64,000 nucleotides of DNA from JAWXUU01 sp044426085. GTDB lineage: Bacteria > Bacillota > Clostridia > Christensenellales > CAMQZB01. This document shows, piece after piece, positions 47,552-56,644 of this stretch. The notes beneath the pieces are model-generated. The model saw only the letters and a program-made list of their open reading frames with translations. It did no database searches and had not been told where the DNA came from. The stretch spans positions 62,001 to 126,000 of the forward strand of contig JAWXUU010000003.1 in assembly GCA_044426085.1 (NCBI GenBank). Direction: 5' to 3'. Position numbers and translations under genes: made by a program. Numbering within the stretch: the first letter of the stretch is position 1; each line of letters opens with the position of its first letter.

Positions 47552-49282
47552 TCAGTGCACCTCCTTGCCAGTTTGTGATTCGAAAATTTCACGGTATGTC
47601 TTGGAAGTTTTCAAAAGAGTTTGATGAGTTCCGCTATCTTCAACCTTGCCGTCGTTGATAACCAATATATTATCAGCATCAACAACAGAAGTGATTCTTT
47701 GTGCGATTATGATTTTTGTTGTTCCTGAAAATTCACCTTTCAAATGCTGTGTGATTTCCGATTCAGTTGCAGTGTCCACCGCCGACATACTGTCGTCAAG
47801 AATAAGGATTTTTGGCTTTTTCAAAAGTGCACGAGCAATACAAAGACGTTGCTTTTGACCGCCCGAGAAGTTCACACCGCCTTGGTCTACCCATTCGTTG
47901 TAGCCGTCTTCTTTTTCGGTGATAAAGCTGTGCGCTTGTGCCCACACGGAAACCGCCCTTATTTCTTCTTCGCTAGCTTCGCTGTCTCCCCAAAGAAGGT
48001 TTTCTTCTATTGTGCCGGAAAAAAGTCTGTTTTGTTGCAAAACAACAGCAACACCGTCGCGTAGGTTTTTAAGTGAATAATCGCGAACATCTGTGCCGTC
48101 CACCAAAACACTGCCTTTATCTGCATCGTAAAGCCTTGGTATCAAGTTGACAAGGGATGTTTTTCCCGACCCCGTTGAACCGATAATGCCAACGGTTTCC
48201 CCCGCGTTGATTTTGAATGAAACATCACCCAAAACTTCTTCTTTATTTTCTTTATAGTATCTGAAAGAAACGTTTTTGAATTCGATTTCTCCATTTTCCA
48301 CTTTTTTATCTTTGCACTTTGCATAAACATCAGTGATATCAACTTCGCAATCGAGAATTTCCGATACGCGCTTAGCACTGATGATTGCTCTTGAGCCGTT
48401 CAAAAATAGGTTCGTGAGCATATTAACAGAGAACAAAATTTGCGTTAGATAAGTCAAGAATGCACTGATATCACCAACTGCAATTTCATTTTTGCCAAGT
48501 GCGACACTGCCCACATAAATAATCACCACCGATGCAAAGTTCACAACAAGCGTCATGATTGGTGTTTGCATGATTGTGACCCTGTAAGCTTCAAGCCCAG
48601 ATTGTCTGAGTTCGCCGTTCACGCCCTCGAAAGATTCGTTTTCGTGATCTTCACGATTGAGCCCTTTGATAACGCGTACGTTTGTTAAAATTTCACCAAT
48701 TTTAGTATTCACTCCGTCGATTTTTGTTTGCAGAATGAAGAATTTCTTATATGAATAATACAAAACCAAAAAAATCGTTGATATAAGCACAGGAAAAATG
48801 CACATGTATATCGTTGAAATTTGTGGACTGATTTGCCACGCCATATAAATCGCGCCAATAAGCATACCTGGTGCACGAAACACCATGCGAAGTGCTTGCA
48901 CGATAGTTTGTTGCATTTGAGTTATATCGTTTGTCATTCTTGTGACAAGTGAACCCGTTGAAAAATCATCGATATTGCTAAATGAAAATTCTTGAATTTT
49001 AGCAAACAAATCTTCACGCAAATCACAGCAAAAATTTACCGACGCGCGCGACGAAAAGAATGACCCCGTCACCCCGCAACAAACCGCGAGAAGTGCTGTT
49101 CCCACCATGGCTATCATATATTGTGTTATCTCGGAAAGTTCTCCGCTCGCAACGCCATAGTTGACGATGTCCGCAGCATAACTTGGAATTTGTACATCAC
49201 ACCAAACCTCTACCATCATCAGTATCGGCGCAATCAAAAAAAACATCCAATACGGCTTAGCGTATTTTAAAAACTTTTTCAT
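47552..49282 (-). CDS. ABC exporter half-transporter, degenerate-site subunit
   Basis: 576 residues, type I exporter fold. Walker A GSTGSGKTS, signature FSGGQKQR, but the residue after Walker B is Asp (ILILDDSMSAVD) in place of the catalytic Glu. That is the hallmark of the degenerate ATP site in heterodimeric exporters such as BmrC/BmrD or TM287/288. The canonical subunit is encoded directly downstream. Ribosome site GGGGGAG; promoter at 49343-49372. Confidence 0.92.
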   Translation of the reverse strand: MKKFLKYAKPYWMFFLIAPILMMVEVWCDVQIPSYAADIVNYGVASGELSEITQYMIAMVGTALLAVCCGVTGSFFSSRASVNFCCDLREDLFAKIQEFSFSNIDDFSTGSLVTRMTNDITQMQQTIVQALRMVFRAPGMLIGAIYMAWQISPQISTIYMCIFPVLISTIFLVLYYSYKKFFILQTKIDGVNTKIGEILTNVRVIKGLNREDHENESFEGVNGELRQSGLEAYRVTIMQTPIMTLVVNFASVVIIYVGSVALGKNEIAVGDISAFLTYLTQILFSVNMLTNLFLNGSRAIISAKRVSEILDCEVDITDVYAKCKDKKVENGEIEFKNVSFRYYKENKEEVLGDVSFKINAGETVGIIGSTGSGKTSLVNLIPRLYDADKGSVLVDGTDVRDYSLKNLRDGVAVVLQQNRLFSGTIEENLLWGDSEASEEEIRAVSVWAQAHSFITEKEDGYNEWVDQGGVNFSGGQKQRLCIARALLKKPKILILDDSMSAVDTATESEITQHLKGEFSGTTKIIIAQRITSVVDADNILVINDGKVEDSGTHQTLLKTSKTYREIFESQTGKEVH

Positions 49283-49342
49283 TTCTCCCCCATTTGTGTC
49301 TCATCATGTGCTTTGGCATTCCCAAAAATGCCCTACCCCAAT

Positions 49343-49372
49343 ATTATAGCACCGCAAAAAACCCCATGTCAA
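49343..49372 (-). promoter_or_regulatory. promoter of the ABC exporter operon
   Basis: -35 TTGACA (49372-49367), 18-base spacer, extended -10 TGC-TATAAT (49348-49343). Confidence 0.78.
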
Positions 49373-49440
49373 CAGATTGATACGGGGTTTTAAAGTTTTT
49401 TACATGTTAGCATGGTAGAAAAAAAATTTCATTTTTTTTC

Positions 49441-49668
49441 TAAATTAAAAATTAAAAATTAAAAATTAAAAATTGTGGTAGGCACTCACTTCGTTCGTGC
49501 ACTCAATTATATTTGGATACAAAAAAAAGGAACGTTCCTATTGAATAGTTACGTTCCTACATTTGGTTACAAATATATTGAAAAGCACGAGCGGTACGCG
49601 AGTGCATTACCACAATTTTTATCGAGCTCGCAGAGCGAAGCCTGTTTTCAATTTTTAATTTTTAATTA
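49441..49668. mobile_element. miniature hairpin element, copy j
   Basis: Between the exporter operon promoter and the end of the dehydrogenase gene. Heptamers, GTGGTAGGCAC, hairpin GCACTCACTTCGTTCGTGC, central hairpin GGAACGTTCCTATT/AATAGTTACGTTCC, right hairpin GCACGAGCGGTACGCGAGTG, ATTACCACAA, module ATCGAGCTCGCAGAGCG. Confidence 0.8.
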
Positions 49669-49695
49669 GCAAAACTTCGTTTTGCAAGTTTTGCT
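49668..49695 (-). repeat. nested fold-back hairpin over the dehydrogenase stop codon
   Basis: AGCAAAACTT (49668-49677) pairs with AAGTTTTGCT (49686-49695); alternatively GCAAAAC-TTC-GTTTTGC (49669-49685). The stop (49694-49696) overlaps. Confidence 0.7.
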
Positions 49696-50941
49696 AGAAA
49701 TTAGCTAGCAAATATCTTTCTGCTTCGCCACACCAGAGTCCGTTGTTGGCTTTTATCATTTTGTCCATAACGGCGTATCTTTCGTCGGTTTCGCCGATTT
49801 TTGCGAAGTCTTCAAGGTCAGTTAGTGGCATATTGATGTGGTTGTAAATCATTTTCTTTCCGCCTGGAATTTTTGGCAGGTTCAAAATTGCATCTGCACA
49901 CGCGTCGATTCCGCCGATGTGCGTAACCATAACCGCTGGATTAACTTTGCCCGCTGCTGAAAGTTCGAGTGATTCAACAAGGTCAGCTGTGTTTCCGCCA
50001 GTTGTTCCGATAAGGTGGCTAGAATTGTAGTGAACGTTATAGAAATTCACTTTTGCCCTTAAATCTGTATCTGTTGGACCTGCAAAGAAGTTCAAACAGC
50101 CGTCGCGTGCAAGGATTCTATCTGCAAGTTCAATAAGTGGCACGACTGGTGCATAAACAAACACGTCGTCGAACCCTTCTTTTGAATAACCCAAAAGGAA
50201 TTCTTTCACGTCTTCCACGCCCGCAGTGTTGACAAATTCAATTGTCACGCCGTTTTGTTTGCCTTTTTCTTCAAACAAGTCTTTTGCTCTTGCAAGTTTT
50301 TTCGCGTCGATATCCACAACAATCATGTATGATGGACGGATTTCGCCAGAGATTGCATAATCAATCGCACCGAGACCCATAGGACCTGCACCCGCCAAGA
50401 TTGCAAGTTTTCCGCCTTTTCTTATGCCCATTTCGTGAACGTAGCTTCCCATTGTTGTGTGGAAACTTGCGTGGAATGCACCAACACTGCAAGAAAGTGG
50501 TTCTGCAAGCGATGCTTCGAAATAATTTTCTCCGCCGTATTCAAAGAAACAGCCTAGTTCCATAACTTCTTGTGGGATAATGCAATATGTTGCGTTGCCA
50601 CCGAAATATTGATATGAATATCCTGGTGACCACATTGTGCCCTTATAGTTTAGCGCTGGTTGCAATGTGAACTTTCTGCCTTCGTGGAATTGACCTTTAT
50701 ATTTTGAGCCAACTTTCACGATATTGCCCGCCATTTCGTGTCCCATAATAACTGGAGCTTCTGCCACGTTATCAGGCACGCGTTTGTGGTCTTTGCCAAG
50801 GATTGCACATTTATATGTTGACATACAAACGCTGTCTGAAATAACTTCAACCAAAATTTCATCTTCTTTGATTTCTGGAAGTTCAAATTCTTCCAATCTC
50901 AAATCACTTGCTCCGTAAAGTCTTACTGCTTTAGTTTTCAT
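49694..50941 (-). CDS. zinc-type dehydrogenase, sorbose-1-phosphate reductase-like
   Basis: 415 residues, medium-chain dehydrogenase fold with a zinc site (Cys ~39 in SVCMSTYK, GHEMAGNIVKVG with His-Glu ~66-67) and the NAD motif LAGAGPMGLGAIDYA (~187-201). The extra length and the SVCMSTYK/LSCSVGAFHASF segments resemble SorE-type sugar-phosphate reductases. It is the last gene of a mannitol-type PTS operon, where mannitol-1-phosphate 5-dehydrogenase (MtlD) would be expected, so oxidation of the imported hexitol phosphate is its likely job. ATG 50941 with AAGGTGG upstream; a GTG four codons earlier is less likely. Confidence 0.8.
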   Translation of the reverse strand: MKTKAVRLYGASDLRLEEFELPEIKEDEILVEVISDSVCMSTYKCAILGKDHKRVPDNVAEAPVIMGHEMAGNIVKVGSKYKGQFHEGRKFTLQPALNYKGTMWSPGYSYQYFGGNATYCIIPQEVMELGCFFEYGGENYFEASLAEPLSCSVGAFHASFHTTMGSYVHEMGIRKGGKLAILAGAGPMGLGAIDYAISGEIRPSYMIVVDIDAKKLARAKDLFEEKGKQNGVTIEFVNTAGVEDVKEFLLGYSKEGFDDVFVYAPVVPLIELADRILARDGCLNFFAGPTDTDLRAKVNFYNVHYNSSHLIGTTGGNTADLVESLELSAAGKVNPAVMVTHIGGIDACADAILNLPKIPGGKKMIYNHINMPLTDLEDFAKIGETDERYAVMDKMIKANNGLWCGEAERYLLANF

Positions 50942-50973
50942 TTTTTTTACCACCTTTTTAACTTATTCGTTTT

Positions 50974-51441
50974 TTATAGCTCAACATTATCTGTGAGTTG
51001 TTTCATGATATACTTTTTATCTTGGCTTTTCACAAAGTCTGCGATGATATCTTCATCCATCATAACTGTTGCAATGCCTTGCAAGATTGGAATGTGATCT
51101 TCCCCCGCACCCGCAATGCCCACAACAAGATGAGCAGTTTCGCCGTCGAAATCAACACCGTCTGGGAATTGCAAAACAACGATACCTGTTTTTTTTACAA
51201 ACTTTTTAAGTTCGCCCACACCATGAGGAATAGCAACGCCTTCGCCCATGTATGTCGTCATGATTTTTTCACGCTCCACCATGCCTTCGATATAGTTTTC
51301 ATCGACACAGCCCTTTGCGACAAGCATTCTGCCCGCCATTCTTATTGCTTCAAATTTATCGACGCTCTTTTCGCCTACTCTGATATCATCAAGAGTGATG
51401 ATTGCGTTTTCTTCCTTTTTCTTTCTTCCAAATAGTGCCAT
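50974..51441 (-). CDS. mtlF: PTS mannitol-type IIA component
   Basis: 155 residues. Carries phosphate from HPr to IIB; the phosphorylated residue is His73 in GEGVAIPHGVGE. Typical EIIA-Mtl/Fru fold with IVVLQFPDGVDFDGETAHLVVGIAG. The N-terminal 12 residues (FGRKKKEEN) are a basic extension not needed for the fold. 13 bases after the regulator gene and 32 before the dehydrogenase gene. Confidence 0.92.
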   Translation of the reverse strand: MALFGRKKKEENAIITLDDIRVGEKSVDKFEAIRMAGRMLVAKGCVDENYIEGMVEREKIMTTYMGEGVAIPHGVGELKKFVKKTGIVVLQFPDGVDFDGETAHLVVGIAGAGEDHIPILQGIATVMMDEDIIADFVKSQDKKYIMKQLTDNVEL

Positions 51442-51454
51442 TTTGCTTTACTCC

Positions 51455-53467
51455 TTATTCTTTATAGTTATCGAAATAATAATTATAAAGAATTTCTTTT
51501 ACTTTTTCATTTATTTCAGCTCTTTTTCCGCATTTGATTTTTTCATAAAAATCTTCCTGCAAGATGAGTGCTTGACTGATTTCGCTTAGCACCTTTGTGC
51601 CAAGTTTTGAAGTTTGCGGTGCAAGCATGATAACCGCGCACGAAACTTCTGATTGTGGATTTTCCAAAAGAATTTTATTTTCAAACCTGCAAACCCCAAA
51701 ACAAACCTTTGCAACGCCCGCAGTTTTCGCGTGGATAAGCATCGTTTCGCCATCAGGCATCACTGTGCTTCCAATCTCTTCCCTTGCAGAAAGGTCAAGG
51801 GTGATTTGTGAATATGATTTTTCATTTTCTTTGCAACTTGATGCTATAAATTCTATCAATTCACCAATGTTTGCAAATTCTTTTTCATCTTCAAAAATCA
51901 TATCCATTACAATTTCCGCAATGATGTCTTTCACTTGCATTTTTTCGCAAACGCTTGTCGCCATGTCCGTTTCAATCTTTTTAACTTCCCGAAGAATTTC
52001 CCGCCTTGAAACACTTCGCAGTGCAGTTTCCACAAGGTCTTTATCCTTTGGTGTTATAAATGGCGAAACAACTGCAAGTGGCAAGCCATAAGTGTTCACT
52101 TCATGAGTTGAAATCACAATGTCGATTTCTTTGCTTGAAGATATAATCTCGCCAACCCCGCCAAGTGCGGAAGTTTCAAGTATTTCCAAGTTCGGGAATG
52201 CCTTTTTCACATTGATTGCAAGAAGTTGACTTGTGACAAGTCCGCTTGGGCAAACGATAAGTGCACCGCACTTTTCCACCCTTTGCGACTTACCATCAAG
52301 GGCAATAACGCACATGTGAAGTGTTATATAACCAACCTCGTCACTGCCAAAGGAAATCCCGATTTCTTCTTTCAGTTCAAGCGCACACCCTTCAACCATT
52401 TTGTATATTTCTGGGTATGTGTTTTTAATCTCTTCTAGGATTGGGTTTAGAACGTCGATGTTCTTTTCACTTCTGCCAACCGTTGCCACAAGGTGAGCAA
52501 TCAGTGCAGAGAAGAAATCGTTTTCCGCATCCACCAGAATGCCAAACCCACCTTCCAGCTTGCGAGCAAGCTTTCTTGCGATATAAAGTGCCGTTTCACT
52601 TTGCGCAAGCACCCCAACAACACCTTGAGAAAGTGCCATCACGTCGGCGAAATAATGAATTTCACCAATGGAATAATTAACGCCGTATTTTGCCGATAGC
52701 TTTTCTATTATTTCAGTGGAAATTTCCACCCCACGCTGTGATAAGTTCTCCGTTGCAAGTGGGATTTTGTTTCCCCCCGCCACGCGATTTTTTTGAATGT
52801 ACAGATGAAGTGCAAGGCTGTCGCGCGTTCTGTCGCTGTTATAAAATTTGTCGGTTTGGTTTTGCAATTCTAAGATTTTTGCAATCTCTTCAAGCTGTTT
52901 TATATTCACAAACTGACTTATTGTTTTTGATGGAACTTCCAAAAGTGAAAATCCCTTTGTCGATTCGTTTATTATTTCAAAAATAGAATGTCGTCTTCTT
53001 TCTTCGCTTCCCGCAAGATATATGCCATAACCTTGCTTTCTCACAAGCGTTATTCCCTTTTGCGATAAAATTTCTTCGCATTTTGTGAGGTCGCTTGAAA
53101 CTGTGAGTTCGCTTGTGCCAAGCTGTTTTGCAAGAGAGAAACGCTTGATTGCATCGTCGGCAAACAGCAATGTCAAAAGCAAAATTATGACGCGTTTTTT
53201 AGAAGAGAAAACTGGTATTGTGTTTTTATCAAGTATGGAATTGACAATCGCAACCACGCCTTCATCTTTCAAAATCTTTATTCCCTTGCCACTTTTTCTT
53301 TCAAGTGGCACACCGATTGTTTCAAAAAACATCCCCAACTGCTCTATTTCTCGCTTGATTGTTCGCGTGCTTAAACTGAGCATATCTGCGATAGCGTCGA
53401 TTGTGATATAATCATCACTTTGAAATATTATTCTGATAATCTCATGTTGGCGGGAAGAAAGTTTCAT
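51455..53467 (-). CDS. mtlR: PRD-containing transcriptional activator, MtlR-like
   Basis: 670 residues. Two N-terminal HTH segments (ITIDAIADMLSLSTRTIKREIEQLG, ~16-40, and RFSLAKQLGTSELTVSSDLTKCE, ~108-130), PRD1 and PRD2 (~190-400, with YSIGEIHYFADVMALSQ and GYITLHMCVIALDGK), a IIB-Gat-like domain with Cys in LIVCPSGLVTSQLL (~405-418) and a C-terminal IIA-like domain (~525-660). Phosphorylation by the PTS on these domains controls such activators. Start ATG 53467 follows GGAGATAAAT. Sits between the two PTS genes, as in several mtl operons. Confidence 0.9.
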   Translation of the reverse strand: MKLSSRQHEIIRIIFQSDDYITIDAIADMLSLSTRTIKREIEQLGMFFETIGVPLERKSGKGIKILKDEGVVAIVNSILDKNTIPVFSSKKRVIILLLTLLFADDAIKRFSLAKQLGTSELTVSSDLTKCEEILSQKGITLVRKQGYGIYLAGSEERRRHSIFEIINESTKGFSLLEVPSKTISQFVNIKQLEEIAKILELQNQTDKFYNSDRTRDSLALHLYIQKNRVAGGNKIPLATENLSQRGVEISTEIIEKLSAKYGVNYSIGEIHYFADVMALSQGVVGVLAQSETALYIARKLARKLEGGFGILVDAENDFFSALIAHLVATVGRSEKNIDVLNPILEEIKNTYPEIYKMVEGCALELKEEIGISFGSDEVGYITLHMCVIALDGKSQRVEKCGALIVCPSGLVTSQLLAINVKKAFPNLEILETSALGGVGEIISSSKEIDIVISTHEVNTYGLPLAVVSPFITPKDKDLVETALRSVSRREILREVKKIETDMATSVCEKMQVKDIIAEIVMDMIFEDEKEFANIGELIEFIASSCKENEKSYSQITLDLSAREEIGSTVMPDGETMLIHAKTAGVAKVCFGVCRFENKILLENPQSEVSCAVIMLAPQTSKLGTKVLSEISQALILQEDFYEKIKCGKRAEINEKVKEILYNYYFDNYKE

Positions 53468-53577
53468 ATTTATCTCCACGAATAGCAACCCACAAAATTT
53501 GATGAAAATTCCGCGATTGATTCTTTTCTTAGATTACTTTTTATTTGCAAGTTTATTTGCAAATTTATTTTTCTGAC

Positions 53578-54954
53578 TTATAAAAATCTGTTTATAAGTT
53601 CGTCGTATTCACCCTTGCCCATGAAGTTTTTCACAGCGTAGATTTCCGCGTTTGGAACTCTTGTTTCTGCCCTTTGAACAAGTTGGTTTTGCGTTACGAC
53701 TATGTCTGTATCAAGTGGAATGCTATCGATTGCAAAGTGTGGAACTTTCACATCGATGCCGTTATCTTTAAACATTTTTCTTAGTGTTGTTGCACCCATA
53801 GCACTAGAACCCATGCCGGCGTCGCAAGCGAACACGATTTTTTTATCGATTGATTTGATTTCTGCATTTTCAGCTTTCACGCCTTTGCTTGCACTTTTTG
53901 AAGAGTGAACTCTTTCTTTTGCGTCTTCGAAAGATTCATCATCACCTGATTTTCTTTTAACAAAGATTGAAGCAATCGCAAATGAAACACCCGTTGAAAC
54001 TGCAACGCCAAGAAGCATATACAAAATATCTGATGCTGGGCAAAGTGCCAAAAGTGCGAGTATGCTTCCTGGGGCTGGTGTAGCAACAAGACCAACACCG
54101 AACATTGCGAATGTGAACACACCCGCAGCACCACCCGCGATAACTGCAATCAGCATTGCTGGATTCATAAGCACGAATGGGAAATACATTTCATGGATAC
54201 CACCAAAGAAGTGGATGATTGCAGAACCTGATGCTGTTGATTTTGTTGAGCCTTTTGAAAATACTGCGTATGCAAGAAGCACGCCAAGACCAGGCCCTGG
54301 ATTTGATTCGATAAGGAACATGATTGATTTGCCTGTTTCAGCAGCTTGTTGCATACCGATTGGGCTCAAGATTCCGTGGTTGATTGCGTTGTTCAAAAAC
54401 AAGATTTTCGCCGGTTCAACCATGACTGAAAGAAGTGGCAAAAGACCCGCGTTATAAATGATATCCGCACCCGCCATCAAGAAGTTTGAAATAACCGTTA
54501 CGAACGGTCCAACCAAATAAAACCCAATAGCAAGCAAGATTGCACCGATAATACCAAGCGAGAAGTTGTTCACAAGCATTTCAAAGCCCGCTTTGATTTT
54601 GCCTTCAACTGCTTTATCAAATTGTTTGATAACCCAAGCAGAGAAAGGAGCAAAGATCATAACACCGAGAAACATTGGAATATCTGATCCCACGATAACG
54701 CCGATTGCGCCAATCGCACCGATAACGCCACCGCGTTCACCCGCAACCATTTTACCCGCTGTGTGTGCAACCAAAAGTGGAAGCAGATAATAAAGCATTG
54801 GGTCTACAAGTGTTGCAAGTTGTTCGTTTGGGAAATACCCCGTAGAAATGAAGAGTGCTGTCAAAATACCCCAAGCAAGGAATGCTCCGATATTTGGCAT
54901 AACCATCGCGCTTAGAAATCTTCCAACGCTTTGTACTTTAGCTTTAACTGACAT
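53578..54954 (-). CDS. mtlA: PTS mannitol-type IICB component
   Basis: 458 residues. IIC membrane domain (~1-340) with the conserved NNAINHGILSPIG and GGIHEMYFPF loops, linker, then IIB domain from ~371 with phosphocysteine Cys377 in IVFACDAGMGSSAMG. IIA is a separate protein (mtlF), as in Gram-positive bacteria. Imports and phosphorylates mannitol or a related hexitol. First gene of the operon mtlA-mtlR-mtlF-dehydrogenase. Confidence 0.93.
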   Translation of the reverse strand: MSVKAKVQSVGRFLSAMVMPNIGAFLAWGILTALFISTGYFPNEQLATLVDPMLYYLLPLLVAHTAGKMVAGERGGVIGAIGAIGVIVGSDIPMFLGVMIFAPFSAWVIKQFDKAVEGKIKAGFEMLVNNFSLGIIGAILLAIGFYLVGPFVTVISNFLMAGADIIYNAGLLPLLSVMVEPAKILFLNNAINHGILSPIGMQQAAETGKSIMFLIESNPGPGLGVLLAYAVFSKGSTKSTASGSAIIHFFGGIHEMYFPFVLMNPAMLIAVIAGGAAGVFTFAMFGVGLVATPAPGSILALLALCPASDILYMLLGVAVSTGVSFAIASIFVKRKSGDDESFEDAKERVHSSKSASKGVKAENAEIKSIDKKIVFACDAGMGSSAMGATTLRKMFKDNGIDVKVPHFAIDSIPLDTDIVVTQNQLVQRAETRVPNAEIYAVKNFMGKGEYDELINRFL

Positions 54955-55028
54955 AATTAATCCCCCTATAGATTACTATTTCCAAGAAAATCTTCTTCGA
55001 TTCCCTTTCTGACTTATTTCTTGACTTA

Positions 55029-55056
55029 AGTATAACATAAAAAAAACTTTTTTCAA
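55029..55056 (-). promoter_or_regulatory. promoter of the hexitol PTS operon
   Basis: -35 TTGAAA (55056-55051), 16-base spacer rich in T, -10 TATACT (55034-55029). I found no clear CcpA cre site. The rest of the 307-base gap holds the terminator of the next operon. Confidence 0.6.
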
Positions 55057-55154
55057 CCCCCCACATATTATAATAGTGACATGTCCGCAAGTGTCAAAAG
55101 TATATTTTTGAGCGTTTTTGAATGGTTTTAAAGAATAAATCTGCAAAACATAAG

Positions 55155-55184
55155 AAAAACGACAGTAAAACCACTGTCGTTTTG
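55155..55184 (-). terminator. terminator of the pspA-ydjGHI operon
   Basis: AAAACGACAGT-N6-ACTGTCGTTTT, 11-bp stem, 78 bases after the last stop. Confidence 0.85.
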
Positions 55185-55261
55185 TATTTTATATTAATTT
55201 TTTGCAAATTTTTGTTATAGTTCGCATTTTGTTATGCTTTTATTTGAAATGTCACAAACTG

Positions 55262-56251
55262 TTATCCAAGCTTGTTTCCGCAGTTAGAACAGAACTTTCC
55301 ACCGCTTGCTTTTGTTCCGCATTCAGGGCAGAATTTTGGCAATTCACCACCCGATGTTGACTGTTGTTGTTGTGGTTGTTGTTGTGTTTGTTGTGGCTGT
55401 TGTTGCGTTTGTTGAGCACCAGAATTGAATCCGCCAACCATATTTTTTGCAACTTCCATGCCCATCATTATGCTTGCCATATCGCCCGCTGTGGAACTTC
55501 CGCCCTTACCCATGCCGTCCGCCATGGCGATTGTCGCATATTTATTCACGTCGCCAACCATGCTTTGAGAAGCGGTTTTGTTTATCATTGCTTGAACTTC
55601 CGCTGGATAATTGAAGCTTAAAACATTGAATGTTGTGACTGTCAAACCGTCTTTCACAAGTTCAAAATCAAGGTCTTCTTTTATACCCTTTGAAATTTCA
55701 TAAGCGCTTGCTTGCAAGTTGAACATATCCTTGCCTTCCTTTGAAATCCACTTCATCAAAAGTGGGCTCAAAAAAGAATTGATACGATCCTTCACATCCT
55801 TCACGCTGTATTCCCTTTTCACGCCTGCAAGCTTATCAATTAAAGCTACATAATCATCAACTTTCACATGCAACGTGCCGTTTGCGCGGATTGGAATGCC
55901 ACCAGGAAGCCCTGGCGCTTGGATATTAATCGGCGAAGCTGTGCCCCAATTCACGAGCAGTTCCTTTGTGTTTACAAACAAAACTTCCGCGCTCATTCCA
56001 CTTTTAAATCCAAACTTGAATCCTTTTAGTGTAGAAAGGAACGGTATGATTTCAGAATCTATATCGTAATCGCCGTCGTCTGTGAACACCCCTTCGATTT
56101 TGCCGTTATACAAAAAGATTGCATCTTGCCCTGGTTTCAAAATAAGCCTACTGCCCTTTTTGATTTCGTTGTTGTTCCATTTGTGGAAAATCATGTCGTC
56201 TTTCCATTCTTCCCACGCTATTACATTTGCAAATTGTTTAAAAAGTGCCAT
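55262..56251 (-). CDS. ydjI: SPFH-domain protein with C-terminal zinc ribbon, YdjI-like
   Basis: 329 residues. SPFH/band-7 core (~20-240: IKKGSRLILKPGQDAIFLYNGKIEGVF, NTKELLVNWGTASPINIQAPG), then a Gly/Met-rich part, a Gln/Pro linker and a zinc ribbon CPECGTKASGGKFCSNCG at the end. This is the layout of Bacillus subtilis YdjI, which with YdjG and YdjH recruits PspA to the membrane. It closes a four-gene operon here. Confidence 0.88.
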   Translation of the reverse strand: MALFKQFANVIAWEEWKDDMIFHKWNNNEIKKGSRLILKPGQDAIFLYNGKIEGVFTDDGDYDIDSEIIPFLSTLKGFKFGFKSGMSAEVLFVNTKELLVNWGTASPINIQAPGLPGGIPIRANGTLHVKVDDYVALIDKLAGVKREYSVKDVKDRINSFLSPLLMKWISKEGKDMFNLQASAYEISKGIKEDLDFELVKDGLTVTTFNVLSFNYPAEVQAMINKTASQSMVGDVNKYATIAMADGMGKGGSSTAGDMASIMMGMEVAKNMVGGFNSGAQQTQQQPQQTQQQPQQQQSTSGGELPKFCPECGTKASGGKFCSNCGNKLG

Positions 56252-56270
56252 TGTTTTCTCCTATATCAGC

Positions 56271-56642
56271 TTATCTGCCACCACGGCCACCACCGCCACG
56301 ATGTCCACCACCGCCACGATGTCCACCGCCGCCGCGATGTCCACCACCGCCGTGACCACCGCCACTGCCGTTGTTTTTATTTATGCGAGTGCGAGTTTCT
56401 GTCGCGTGGGTGAACCTGTCACGCATGCCTAGTATTCTTCCGCCTTGTGGCGCGTATGTGTTGAAGTTTGTTGTGTGTTTGCCACCCGCGAATTTCACAA
56501 GTGCTATCACCACAACTGTGCCCACAATGATTGGAAAAACAATCATTGCAACCAAAAGACCAGTGAGGTCATAAAAAAGAATTTCCCAAAAAGAATATTC
56601 TCCGCCAACCATTCCAGAGCCCATTAAAAATAAATTATTCAT
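56271..56642 (-). CDS. small membrane protein with Gly/His-rich tail, in YdjH position
   Basis: 123 residues: one membrane helix (DLTGLLVAMIVFPIIVGTVVVIALVKFA, ~28-55) and a tail made of GGGGHR repeats (~93-123), encoded by ~15-bp units. Position between ydjG and ydjI is that of YdjH, but it is about half the length and I see no further domain, so orthology is uncertain. ATG 56642 follows AGGGGTGTGATT and is 2 bases after the ydjG stop. The Gly/His tail may bind metal or be flexible. Confidence 0.7.
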   Translation of the reverse strand: MNNLFLMGSGMVGGEYSFWEILFYDLTGLLVAMIVFPIIVGTVVVIALVKFAGGKHTTNFNTYAPQGGRILGMRDRFTHATETRTRINKNNGSGGGHGGGGHRGGGGHRGGGGHRGGGGRGGR

Positions 56643-56644
56643 AA

